Origin: Nannochloropsis oceanica | Lineage: Eukaryota > Sar > Eustigmatophyceae > Eustigmatales > Monodopsidaceae | NCBI GenBank assembly: GCA_004519485.1 | Contig: CP038108.1 | Span: 310,001-374,000, forward strand | Reading direction: 5' to 3' | DNA: 64,000 bases | Shown: positions 10,750-20,574 of the stretch, one piece after another | Layout of the letters: each line of letters starts with the position of its first letter | Position numbering within the stretch: the first letter of the stretch is position 1 | Notes under the pieces: model-generated | What the model saw: only the letters and a program-made list of their open reading frames with translations | What the model was told of the DNA's origin: nothing | Database searches by the model: none | Made by a program: the position numbers and the translations under genes

Positions 10750-12266
10750 CTACTCCACCTCTGCGAACTCTGCGGCCGCCACCGCCTCTATCACCTCCAC
10801 TTTATTATCCTCCTTATCAATCACCTCCAGTCCCCGAGCCAGCACGTCCAACCACCCATCCACATGCCCCGCGGCCATAGCCACAGCACCATCAAAAGAC
10901 GCCTCGACAGTGTCGTAAAGCCCCTGGGCCTTGCCCACCATGTTCATGCTCTGTAGATTACGTGGAAGACAAAAGTACAGTACAGAAGGAAAGGAAAAAA
11001 AGATGAGCGAGGAGGAGATCTATGGATGAAACAAACGGCGATAAGGATGACGCCAACGGAAGCAGTCAACAGTCCATCCACTGACCCTCCCCGCAGACCT
11101 ACCTGCCGTAACACGTCCTTCAGCACCAACTCCGAAGACGTCAGCACGTGGCCCACACAGCCAGTCAACTGGTTGAGAGCATCAGTTGTACAAGGTCCCG
11201 GGCCCGCGTGCAATTGCAAAAGACAATTGGAAAGATGCATGGCCGTGGCCGCTCCCGAAGAGGGAGGGAAGGAGGGACACTCCACGGACGGAGGACAGGT
11301 TTTGGGATCAGTAGAATAGGACGTGGGGGCAATGGTAGCGCCGGCTGTTTTGGGATCAGTAGAATAGGACGTGGGGGCAATGGTAGCGCCGGCAAACTCA
11401 TAAGCGTGGCCAGGGTGTGTGGCTCCCGTCTTTTGCGCCTCTACCTTCTCCTGCTGCTGCTGCTGCTGCTGCTGCAGCTGCTCCTTCTTAAACTTAGTCC
11501 CATTCTGCCCCTGTGCTCGAATCCAAGGCATGATCGTCGGTCCACGGGTCACACAACACGCAGTCTGCTCCTGCTGGCAAGTAGACAAGGCACCAACTGC
11601 CTGTTGTGCCTCCGCCAATGCCACCTTCAACGCCTCATCGAGCTCCAACCCCCGGCGGGCCTCCTCCCGAAAACGCATTTCCCATTTCCGAGCTTGCCCC
11701 TCGTGGAAACTCCCCTTTAAGCGCCAATACATGGCCAAATAAACAACTACGGCGGAGATCACACCCTTGGGGGTGAGCAAGGATGTGAGGGCGGAGTCCA
11801 CCTTGGGGGCCATCCAGGTACTGAAAGAAGGAGGGGGGGGGAATGCATCCTCGCGGCGGATCTGCTCAAAGTCATCCTCTTCTTCCTCCTCCTCCTCCTC
11901 CTCCTCCTCTTCCATCGTACGCTTTAGCATTGATTCCGTCAATTCCTCCTCTTCTTCAGGTGTCATGGCAGGCCCGCTGGTGTTGAGGAGACTGCTGGCG
12001 CTGATTGTCATGCTACTCAGGACTGACGACGCTGACAAGGACAAGCTCCGCCCCAACCCCACAAAGCTTTGCGTGGGTATCTGTGTATGATCACGCGGCA
12101 GCGGTGACAGTGGTTGTTGCTGCTGCTGCTGATCGTGTTCCACCCTTTCAAAGGAGGCCGAGTCGCCCCAGAGCAGATTGCTGCTAGATGAGGGGGGGGG
12201 GCGAGGAGGAGTAGCTTCCGGGCTTCCCGCCCCGCTGCTGGACGAAGACGAGTTGTAGCCGCCCAT
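10750..12266 (-). CDS. Hypothetical membrane protein with acidic, Gln- and Ser-rich segments
   Basis: I do not recognise this protein. It begins at the ATG of MGGYNSSSSS. A Ser/Gln-rich N-terminus and a run of glutamates (about residues 115-130) are followed by one clear membrane segment, GVISAVVVYLAMYW, near residue 170. Then comes a charged helical stretch (RFREEARRGLELDEALKVAL), a poly-Gln run and a tandem duplication of the unit AGATIAPTSYSTDPKT. The frame can be read to 10944, but a good donor (GTAGGT at 11102-11097) and acceptor at 10953-10951 join it in phase to an exon 10950-10750 encoding SMNMVGKAQGLYDT onwards. I prefer the spliced form, about 450 residues; the unspliced form would add a second membrane segment. 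No function is inferred. Confidence 0.65.
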
Positions 12267-13092
12267 TTACCCAAAATCGGTACTTCTCCTACTCACAGCC
12301 CCGTGTGTGCGGTTGGGCTGGCCTGATGGTGTGTGGGAAGCGCGAGATGAGAGGGATTGCAGGGAAAGGCGATCATTGAAGAGCTTTAAGCTTTTCAGTA
12401 CAGGGAGGTCACGCGCTAAGGCAAAGCCTGGCATAGGACGAGCTCGCTCCGCACACAGTCGCAGTGCTCTAATCCACGGCCATCACTACCATGGCCCGCA
12501 AGCGCAAGATACTGCGCTGTCGCATGGTGCCTCCGGTTAGTGATCAGCCAAATGCCGCTCGTCAGTGCAAGCTCAAGCTGGTTGACTGAATCGTATCCTT
12601 GCTCAGGCGCAAAAATGCCCACACAAATAATAGCCCAAAGCTCCCACTAGAGATGTGTCCGACGTCAGAATATAAACCCTGAGCACTATATGCGTGATGG
12701 GGGAACGTGCATTATCATGGCACAAATGACCAAGATAGAATAATTAAGGCAAGGTTGCACGCAAGCAATGAGGAACCTCACGAGGTTGCGACTCCCCTTC
12801 TCATCATCGACCCCGAAGCCTCAACGCATCTCCTCTTTGTTATGTCCTTGTTTGTTTGTCCTTGAGAGCAGACAACTTCATCAAAGGCCTATGCGCTATC
12901 TCAATAGCAGTATTCTTTTCAGACGTTTCTGATGCCCGTCCTACTCTTCCCTTTCACAACACCCACCAACAAAAGCTGGGCAGCCAAGGTATACAATCGC
13001 CGCCCGCTCAAGCGCCACGCCGCTGCACTTGTTCGGTTTCAATCTCCAAACAAGCATTTCAGGCAAAGGCAACCTACCAGAGTAAATAAGCG
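12267..13092. promoter_or_regulatory. Divergent intergenic region
   Basis: These 826 bases lie between the start codons of the hypothetical membrane protein and phosphofructokinase, which diverge. Both promoters and the 5' UTRs must be here. No gene or clear motif is seen; small frames on either strand lack conservation signals. Confidence 0.4.
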
Positions 13093-14926
13093 ATGGGCGG
13101 CCCAAACAACATCACGCCCACGTACGCGGCCACGGCAGCGTCCTTGATTTTCCTGTCGGCTGCCACGGTCGCGACTTTCGCCCTCTACACCCGCAAGCAC
13201 AAGAAGACGGCCTTCTTTCGCGGCAGCAACCTCCTGCCGCCCCCCAAATCCAGCACGACCTGCACCGACACTGCGACGTCTACGGGCAACGCTGCTGGCC
13301 TGGCGCCCATCAAGTACAAGTCAGTGAAAGATTGCGAACTCTCGGCGCAACTCAACATTAAAGACCTGGAATGCGCGCACATCCATCAAGCCAACCTGTT
13401 GGAGATCACTGATTTGGGGCGCACCTTCAAGGGAGCCAATGTGCAAAATCTATCTCAAATGAGCTCGACGACCTCAGGGGAATCTATTGCGTACAACAAA
13501 TTGCTGGGGCATCAAGACGGGATTATCGCTGACATCGTCCGCCGAGAGGGCTTGCCGCCTGAGACCAAGGTGTACGTCCGCGCGGGGCCCCGCAAGGAAT
13601 TGCATTTTGAGCCGGAGAAGGTCCGAGCAGCAATTGTGACGTGCGGAGGATTGTGCCCTGGGTTGAACAACGTGATTCGGGAGTTGGTGAATTCGCTCTT
13701 TCACTTGTATAGAGCGCAGGTAGGATTTTGATGGGGAGGGACGGGGGGATGGAAAGGTGGCTGTCCATGCCTACTTATTTATGTGGCAGAGGGGAAGGCT
13801 TTTTACATATATCCCCTTATCCGTGGGTGGAGGAAGCCCCACCTTCTTCATTAATATGTCACCTTCCCTCCCTTCCCCTTTCCTCCCCCAGGACGGCGTC
13901 TACGGTGTCCGTGGTGGCTTTTCTGGCTTCCACGATGAGCACCGACAGCCAATCATGCTGACTCCTGCGCTGGTCGACCAGATCCATCACGAGGGAGGGA
14001 CAATTTTAGGGTCGTCACGGGGGGGATTCGACATAGATAAGATCATTGCATTTTTGGAGGAGAGGCGGATTTGCCAGCTTTATATCATTGGGGGTGATGG
14101 GACGCATCGGGGGGCGAATAAGATAGGGGAGGAGTGCTTGAAGCGGGGGTTGAATATTGCGGTGGTGGGGATCCCTAAGACGATTGACAACGACGTGGAT
14201 TTGATTGACCGATCCTTCGGCTTTCAGACGTCGGTAGAGGCAGCACAGGCGGCGATTCGCTGCGCCAAAACGGAGGCGATTTGCAATTTGCCGAATGGGA
14301 TTGGGGTGGTTAAACTGATGGGCAGGTCTGCGGGTTTTATTGCGGTGCATGCCACGTTGGCGAGTGGGGACGTGGACCTGTGTCTGGTGCCCGAAGTCCC
14401 GATTGTGTTGGAGGGGGAGAGGGGTTGCTTGCCGCACTTGGTGCAGCGCGTCCACGAGAAGGGCCATGCGGTGGTGGTGGTGGCGGAGGGGGCGGGGGAG
14501 GAGCTACTGGGGGAAAGTGGGGAAAAGGATGCGAGTGGGAACAAGAAGCTGCCGGCCATTGGAGAGTTTCTGAAGTCGAAAGTCTTGAGTTATTTCAAAG
14601 CCCAGGGGTTGCCATGTACGGTGAAGTACATCGACCCTTCCTATATGGTCAGGTCCGTGGCGGCGAATGCCGCTGATTCGATTTATTGCGCGCTCTTGGC
14701 CCAGAATGCGGTGCATGGGGCCATGGCGGGCTTCACGCAGTTTACTGTGGGCCTGTGTAACAACCGCCTGGTGTATTTGCCGATCCCGTTGGTGGTGGCG
14801 ACGAGTCCGCGAATCATGGATCCGGTCGGACGGACGTGGGAGAGGGTGCTGAGCGTGACGCGACAGCCCAACACGGCGATCCGTCTGGCCAAAAACAAGA
14901 TAACCTCGGCCAAAACGTTCCTATAA
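13093..14926 (+). CDS. ATP-dependent 6-phosphofructokinase (plant-type group)
   Basis: A 553-residue phosphofructokinase in two exons, 13093-13719 and 13892-14926, joined in phase 0. It phosphorylates fructose 6-phosphate in glycolysis. The hydrophobic N-terminus (AATAASLIFLSAATVATFAL) could be a membrane anchor or part of a targeting signal. The nucleotide site begins GGLCPGLNNVIREL. IGGDGTHRGANKIG has Gly after GGD, as in ATP users, while the catalytic block is PKTIDNDVDLID with Lys, the combination found in plant ATP-PFKs. The substrate-site block MGRSAGFIAVHATLASGDVD and the PEVPIVLEGE segment follow. The join at the intron gives RAQDGVYGVRGG, as expected for the family. A PPi-dependent enzyme is less likely because GGDD is absent. 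Confidence 0.93.
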
Positions 14927-15363
14927 GGGAGGATTGGGGTGGGCGTTGGAGAGCATGTTTGGGGGGGGGCGAGGCAGGTCTTGGCGGGGAATGCAGCTGG
15001 TGGAGGATATGAGAGCGTCAGTCACAGGGCTTGTGTAGGAGACTTCAGAAGGATTAAGAGCGAGAAGGGGGAGGGAAAGGAGGTAGTAGGTAACACCTTG
15101 GGTGTTTTTTCATTTGGTTGGGAGAATCTGTGTGTGTGCTAGAGCGTGGTTGAAAAAGAGAGGGGCATAGGGAGACTTCACGTACGGCCGTAAAAAGCAA
15201 ACGAAAAAGATGAGAGGGATGACAGCCAGGCACGAGGAAGCGAGGGAGCGGGGGAGGGTAGACTTAAATTTAAAAAAAAAACGAGAGAAATCTACAACAT
15301 ACTATTGCTCTTTACCTTTCTGGTCCCTCCCTCCCTCCCTCCCTCCCTCCCTCTCTGCCCCCC
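14927..15363. other. Convergent 3' spacer
   Basis: This stretch separates the converging ends of the phosphofructokinase and diflavin reductase genes. It is G-rich on the left, with a CCCT repeat near 15325-15355, and holds no recognisable gene. The 3' UTRs of both genes should lie here. Confidence 0.5.
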
Positions 15364-17502
15364 TCAAACCGCCCAAGACTCCACACAGTACCTCCTCGCC
15401 CGCACCAACCGATCCAAAAACTTGGTCGCTTCCACCTCGCTTAACCCTCCCTCCCTCACCGCCACCCCCTTCAAACTCTCGAACACGTCAGTCGGCATAC
15501 GCTTCGCCGAGCCCGCCACAAAAAATGACGCCTTGCCTCCCTCCCCCCTTCCCTCCCCTCCCAACAAGCGCCACAGCACCGCCCCCTCCTCTTCCAACCG
15601 ATGCGTTACATAGACCTTCCGTCCTCCTTCCTGATCCCGCGAAAAAGCCGTCACCAACGCAAGCTCTCCCTCCCTTCCTCCCCCTCCCTCCTTTCCCCCT
15701 CCCTGGGTGTATTTTTCTAGCTCAGCCCTATAGTAGAAATCCACCTGCTCCTTCCGACACCCAAAGAACAGCCTATCAAACGGTGGCACCCTCGTTCTCT
15801 CCCCTCCTATCCCCTCTCCATCTATCTGCACCTGCTGCAACTGCTTTTCTTCCTCCTCCTTCCGCTGCGCTGCCCTTTCCTCCACCATGGCCTTGAAGGG
15901 CGCAATGCCAGTGCCAGGCCCAACCATCACCAGGGGGGTCCATGGGCTTGCCGGTAACACGAACGAGCCCGGCTTGATCCACAAAGGCACGTGCCTGTCG
16001 ACGGGTAAGGAGGCCAAGTACGAGGAACAAAGGCCTCGGCGCTGTCTCTTGTAGGGGGTGCGGAAGCTCACGACAGCGACGCAGAGGTGGAGCTGGTGGG
16101 GGGTGGGGCCCGAGGGATGACAAGTAGAGGCAATGCTGAACGCACGTGGACGCAGACGTGGTAGAAGAGTGAGGAGCTGAGGGAGGGATGGGCGGGCGGA
16201 GGGAAAGTCCTGCAGAACTTCCACTAGGGAGCGTTTCTCCCTGTAGCAGTAATCGTTGTAGAGATCAGCACCGTCTGGGGAAGCGAGCTCGAAGAGTTTT
16301 TCTCGTTCTTCCTCATTGGTGGCCAGGAGAGCCAATTGCTCTAGCAAAGCCCGCTTCGGGACAGCCGTAATGTCAAGGTATCGGAGAAAGAGAATAAAGG
16401 CGGTGCAGGTGGGCGGCAAATCGCGTGGGGGAAGGGTGTGGGGAGGGGACGGCTCGGGTAGACGCTCGATATAGAGCTTGTCGGTAGGTTGGAGACTGAG
16501 GAGGGCGAGGATAGCAGAGACGGCTTCAGGGGGGTTTTGAGGATAGAGATGTGCAACATCGCCAGCCTTATAGGCTTGCTGCTGTTGCTGCTGCTGTTGC
16601 TGCTGCTTCCTATCCCCGTTGCTATGGCCGTTGCAGCTGCTGCTGCTACCGCTACTACTTTTACTTCTGCTACTCCCTTCTTCCTCTCTCGTAAAACCCC
16701 GCAAATCCCACTCCAAATGCCGCGTTTCTTGAAACCAATCATCTGGGGTCAGGCGTTTATTCACCATTAATCGAGCGAGGAACGGCTGCGAGCTTGGATT
16801 CCGGGCTCCGTGAGGCTTTTGGTAGAACCCTGGCAAGTCCTCTAGCAGGTCGTATTCCTGGTCAGCTCCTGCTTCTCCTGGCCATGGCGGTGCTTGCTGA
16901 TCGACAGCAGCACAACCGTTTGAAGCAGTACTAATTTTCTCATTTGATGTACTCGTCCCCTCGATCCGACAAGCATAAAGCACAGGCTCCGATGCCGGCA
17001 TGTCAACATTGGGTGGGATCACCATCTCAGGACACAAGGCATGCAAAGCCGGCCACATGACCTGGCACCACTCGTCAAAATCGCCTAGTACCCCACGTGC
17101 GCTCTGATCGTCCCCTAATCCGCATTCCACAAAGGGTGTTGCGCCCAGTTGCTTGAGTCGTATGTGAAGTCGACGGGCCACCGCATTAAATTTTGGGTAG
17201 CTAGTGTCGCCCAGGCCAAACGTCGCAAAGCGCAGCCCACTCAACGAGCCCATCGGCAAGGCCTTGCGCAGTAAAAAGCCCCAGGATTTCCGCATGTTGT
17301 CCGGTTCTTCCCCGTCGCCTGTCGTGCTGACCACAGCCAAGACAAAGGTCTCCTCCGGCAGGCGGGTCACGTCGTAGCTGTCCCATGCTTGGACTTCTAC
17401 AGGGGAAAAGCCGCGTCGTTTACCTTTCCGCCCCAACTCTTCCGCCATGTCCTGGGCCGTCCCCGTCTGGCTGCCGTAGAGGACGACGAGGCGTTGCGCC
17501 AT
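15364..17502 (-). CDS. NADPH-dependent diflavin oxidoreductase (NDOR1/Tah18 type)
   Basis: A 712-residue diflavin reductase that passes electrons from NADPH through FAD and FMN to the Dre2/CIAPIN1 iron-sulfur protein in cytosolic Fe-S cluster assembly. The flavodoxin domain opens with LVVLYGSQTGTAQDMAEEL, and STTGDGEEPDNM and FGLGDTSYPKFN follow. Absence of an N-terminal membrane anchor separates it from P450 reductase. The FAD domain has RAFSIAS, and the NADPH domain has MVGPGTGIAPFKA, FFGCRKEQVDFYY and the C-terminal aromatic block CVESWAV. Poly-Gln and Ser-rich insertions sit between the FMN and FAD domains, typical of this genome. A single uninterrupted frame, clear ATG. Confidence 0.93.
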   Translation of the reverse strand: MAQRLVVLYGSQTGTAQDMAEELGRKGKRRGFSPVEVQAWDSYDVTRLPEETFVLAVVSTTGDGEEPDNMRKSWGFLLRKALPMGSLSGLRFATFGLGDTSYPKFNAVARRLHIRLKQLGATPFVECGLGDDQSARGVLGDFDEWCQVMWPALHALCPEMVIPPNVDMPASEPVLYACRIEGTSTSNEKISTASNGCAAVDQQAPPWPGEAGADQEYDLLEDLPGFYQKPHGARNPSSQPFLARLMVNKRLTPDDWFQETRHLEWDLRGFTREEEGSSRSKSSSGSSSSCNGHSNGDRKQQQQQQQQQQAYKAGDVAHLYPQNPPEAVSAILALLSLQPTDKLYIERLPEPSPPHTLPPRDLPPTCTAFILFLRYLDITAVPKRALLEQLALLATNEEEREKLFELASPDGADLYNDYCYREKRSLVEVLQDFPSARPSLPQLLTLLPRLRPRAFSIASTCHPSGPTPHQLHLCVAVVSFRTPYKRQRRGLCSSYLASLPVDRHVPLWIKPGSFVLPASPWTPLVMVGPGTGIAPFKAMVEERAAQRKEEEEKQLQQVQIDGEGIGGERTRVPPFDRLFFGCRKEQVDFYYRAELEKYTQGGGKEGGGGREGELALVTAFSRDQEGGRKVYVTHRLEEEGAVLWRLLGGEGRGEGGKASFFVAGSAKRMPTDVFESLKGVAVREGGLSEVEATKFLDRLVRARRYCVESWAV

Positions 17503-17981
17503 ACTGTATGTAGGAGAGAGGTGTGACGTTAGAAATCTCAGAAGTGAGAGGCACGTGCATGACGACGATGCCGTCGGAGAGGAGGTTCAAAGACACACAG
17601 TTTCATACACGAGACAATTAATCAATCAATAATCCACCATACATGCTATTGATTTATTATGACTACTGATATATTTCGATATACTACGAGGCTTGACCAG
17701 GACTATTATTGATCTCAAAAAAGAATCAATCAAACAACGAAAAAAGGAAAAAACAAGAAAAAACAAGAAAAACCTTGTTAAAAATATCCTCAATACTGTG
17801 TTTTTAAGTTCACTATCGCATCACATTAGAGCATATAAAAATCCTTTTCTATAAACTACGTCAGTATGCCAACAATGCGCGGAGCAAGCCGTCTCAGCTG
17901 AACGCCCGTCCTCCCCTTCCCTTTTACGTTGCGCCACGGCATTTTATCCAAATCGAAAGGCAACCTCTGCGTGCGGGCCTG
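17503..17981. other. AT-rich spacer
   Basis: This spacer lies between two minus-strand genes. The middle (about 17600-17870) is strongly AT-rich with AAAACAAG runs. The right end should hold the 3' UTR of the next gene and the left end the promoter of the diflavin reductase. No gene is seen. Confidence 0.5.
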
Positions 17982-19721
17982 CTATACTTGCCCATTCCTA
18001 CTTGTGACACTTCCTTCCAGTCCGCTTGCATCCACATGCACCCATCCATCACCCTCCACCTCATTCACCTGCCCTCCTCCCCTCAACTCGACCGCCTCGG
18101 CCGCCAGCCCTGCTCCCGTTGCTGCTGCCCCCGCAGCCTTCTGTGCCGCCTTCTCCTCCCTCTCCCTGGCGAGACTCCGAAAAGCACGGGGGGCTAAGGT
18201 GGGATACTTGGCAAATATCTCATTTTCCCCGAATTCAGTGTATCGATAGGCGGCCATGGCGTAGATGTTGGCAATTAAGGGACGCACGAACTGGATGAAC
18301 CCAGATAGGAAAATGACTGCTGTGAAACCTCCCGCCATCAAATGATTGTTACCCTTCACCCGACCAATCACCAGCATGGGGACGATGAAGCCGAAGACGA
18401 CAAGGAGAAGGGGGAGTGCGATGACGGAGTTGACGTCGACCAACATCCGGGGTTCGTTACCCCACCTTAATTTGTAATAGGCGATAGCTCGGTACCTTCC
18501 CGTGGGAAAACCGCAGCGCTCATTGACTGCAATAGTCAAGGCCATGTCCATCTGTTGTTGTTAGTTGGGAGGCGAGTCGCGAAGGAGGGAGAGAGGGAGG
18601 GCGGGAGGAAGGAGGGGGGGGAACTGAGCAAGGGAAAGGGAACAGCCGACATAGCCGTGATTTCCGTGCGAGAAATGACCCCCATCCCCTTTCCCCTTCC
18701 TTCTTTCCGTTTTGGCCTCCTTTCTACCTGCTCCATCCAAGCCACGCCCGCCTGTCGAACGGTGTACTTCCGCAACAGCACCGGCATGACACACATCCCG
18801 CAAAACGGAATGATATTATTGCCTGGAGGCGCAAAATAGGGAGGGAAAGAGAACAATAAAAGGAGGGGAAAAGATAGTGACTACACCATTTGTATTTTCA
18901 CGTTTTGTATAGTATAGCTGGGACCATTCTGTCGTCTAGCCGCCTTCCCCCTCTGGCTTAGGCCACACGTGCCATTCAATCAATTCAACGTACACGCGAC
19001 AAACATCATACGAACACCGGTCGAGGCCCCAGCAATCGCAAGAAGGGAGGAGAAGCGCCGCGAGCGAAAAACGGCCCTGACGGCCATCCGAACGAAAGGA
19101 TTTTGACTCTTGTCTCGAAGGCGGATGAGCATGGCGGCATTGAGGAGAGTGCCCCACACATCGGTAGAGATGGCCTGAATAAGTTTTGGTGCGGAAGAGT
19201 GATGAATGGTCAGCACGCTGAATGGGTGAGGAGCATAGATAAATAAATGTACAAATAAACTTGTAAATAAATCAACCTGCATACCCTGTGTAAGTCCGGT
19301 GTAACTTCAAATCACTTTACCCACTCGCACGCGAATCAAACGCACCACCGCCACCCCATACCCTGCCCGACTCAACTTCACTTACAAAAATTCCCATGCA
19401 CCCAAAGAAGTAGATCTTGAATGCAAGATTAAATGGTAAGAAGCCCAAGAAAAATGCCCAGAGCATGGCGGCGAAGCACGTCCAACATAGGACGTGCAAG
19501 GCCATGTCCCAATAGATTAAATCCCGCAAGAGGGGATTGCCGAAAAGAATGTCGACAAGAATGTGCCGCCATAGCTGAAAGGGCGTTGGTAGCTCCCCGT
19601 CTTCCCGATTCTTGTCATCCGTCGTGTTTTGTAGACCGCTTACAGTGGCGATGCCGGAGAAATCGTGAAGGTCATTCTCCGCTTCGGCGGTGCTTTCGCA
19701 GCTGGTTGGGTGTGTGGTCAT
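17982..19721 (-). CDS. Unrecognised multi-pass membrane protein, four exons
   Basis: I do not recognise this family. Four exons can be joined: 19721-19386, 19174-18994, 18822-18728 and 18551-17982, using donors GTAAG, GTACGT and GTAGAA, all in phase, giving 393 residues. The join over the second intron reads MMFVACNNIIPFCGMC and over the third AWMEQMDMALTIAV. Membrane segments are visible near HVLCWTCFAAMLWAFFLGFL, a Cys-rich pair around NNIIPFCGMCVMPVLL, VIALPLLLVVFGFIVPMLVI and FTAVIFLSGFIQFVRPLIA. The C-terminal tail is Ala/Glu-rich. The start is the first ATG of the exon-1 frame (MTTHPTSCES); a longer frame upstream has low-complexity sequence. The conserved-looking charged loop NERCGFPTGRYRAIAYYKLR suggests a real functional family. 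Confidence 0.75.
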
Positions 19722-20574
19722 GGGTATGGTACCTACGCAGTGGCACTGCCCGGGGCGAGGAAGGTGAGGCGCCGGAGGATAATGGTGTGTGGTGGAGAGA
19801 GGAGAGGCTTGTGTCCCTACCTCCCTACCTCCCGACCTCCCTACTTCAGAATGGGATACGGGGCGGCAAGCACCTCGTGGGCCTGCTCCCAGACGGCAGC
19901 AACCAATTGGGATCTTGCAGAGGGGAAGTCGTGTGACTGAGAACAGAAAGTATGGCCAAGACCGATCGAATTGTGTTAATGTGCCCCAGTGCATCCACAT
20001 AGGGACAGAAAATGAATAACGACTGGGTTCGTGTCCATCACGATATCTTCGTAGACAAGCAAAGGAGCTCGGCCTGTGGTGGGATGTGTTGGGTTTTGAT
20101 AATTAGGGCTGTGGTGAGCGCATTGGGCTTACAAATGTGCTCGAGTGGACGCTTCACGCTGCTTGTCGCTTCAACGGGCATTTCGAGCTATCGTACTAAA
20201 TACATTCGTATTATTGTATAATTCTTTTCATCATGCTTTAGTCACATGGCGTGTAATTATGTGCAACCCTTAGAGGCTATTGATCCTGTCCTCTCTCGGC
20301 ACTTACTCTAGCTGCTACTCGATCAGTCTTCTTCCTATTGCTGCATGCGTAGGGATCGACAGACATAAAAACGTGCATATACATCTATTCTTCTCATCCA
20401 CTACTTTCACGTGTTGCTGATTTATACGAGAATATATAAATGAAATTATTATGTGTACATGCAGGCTGCCTAGTGAGAGTGGATGCAGTCCCACTCTTGT
20501 TAAATAAATGGATGTTACTTGGACCCTAACTGAGTCGCTGCGCCATACTTTCAATTTCGTAGAATTATACATAA
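19722..20574. other. Spacer between minus-strand genes
   Basis: The part next to 19722 should hold the promoter of the four-exon membrane protein. From about 20200 the sequence is AT-rich and carries no coding signal on either strand. Confidence 0.5.

Noticed and set aside
10383-10880. 165-codon plus-strand frame
   Set aside because: Mostly CT-rich simple sequence giving Ser/Pro, and antisense at its end to the better-supported minus-strand exon.
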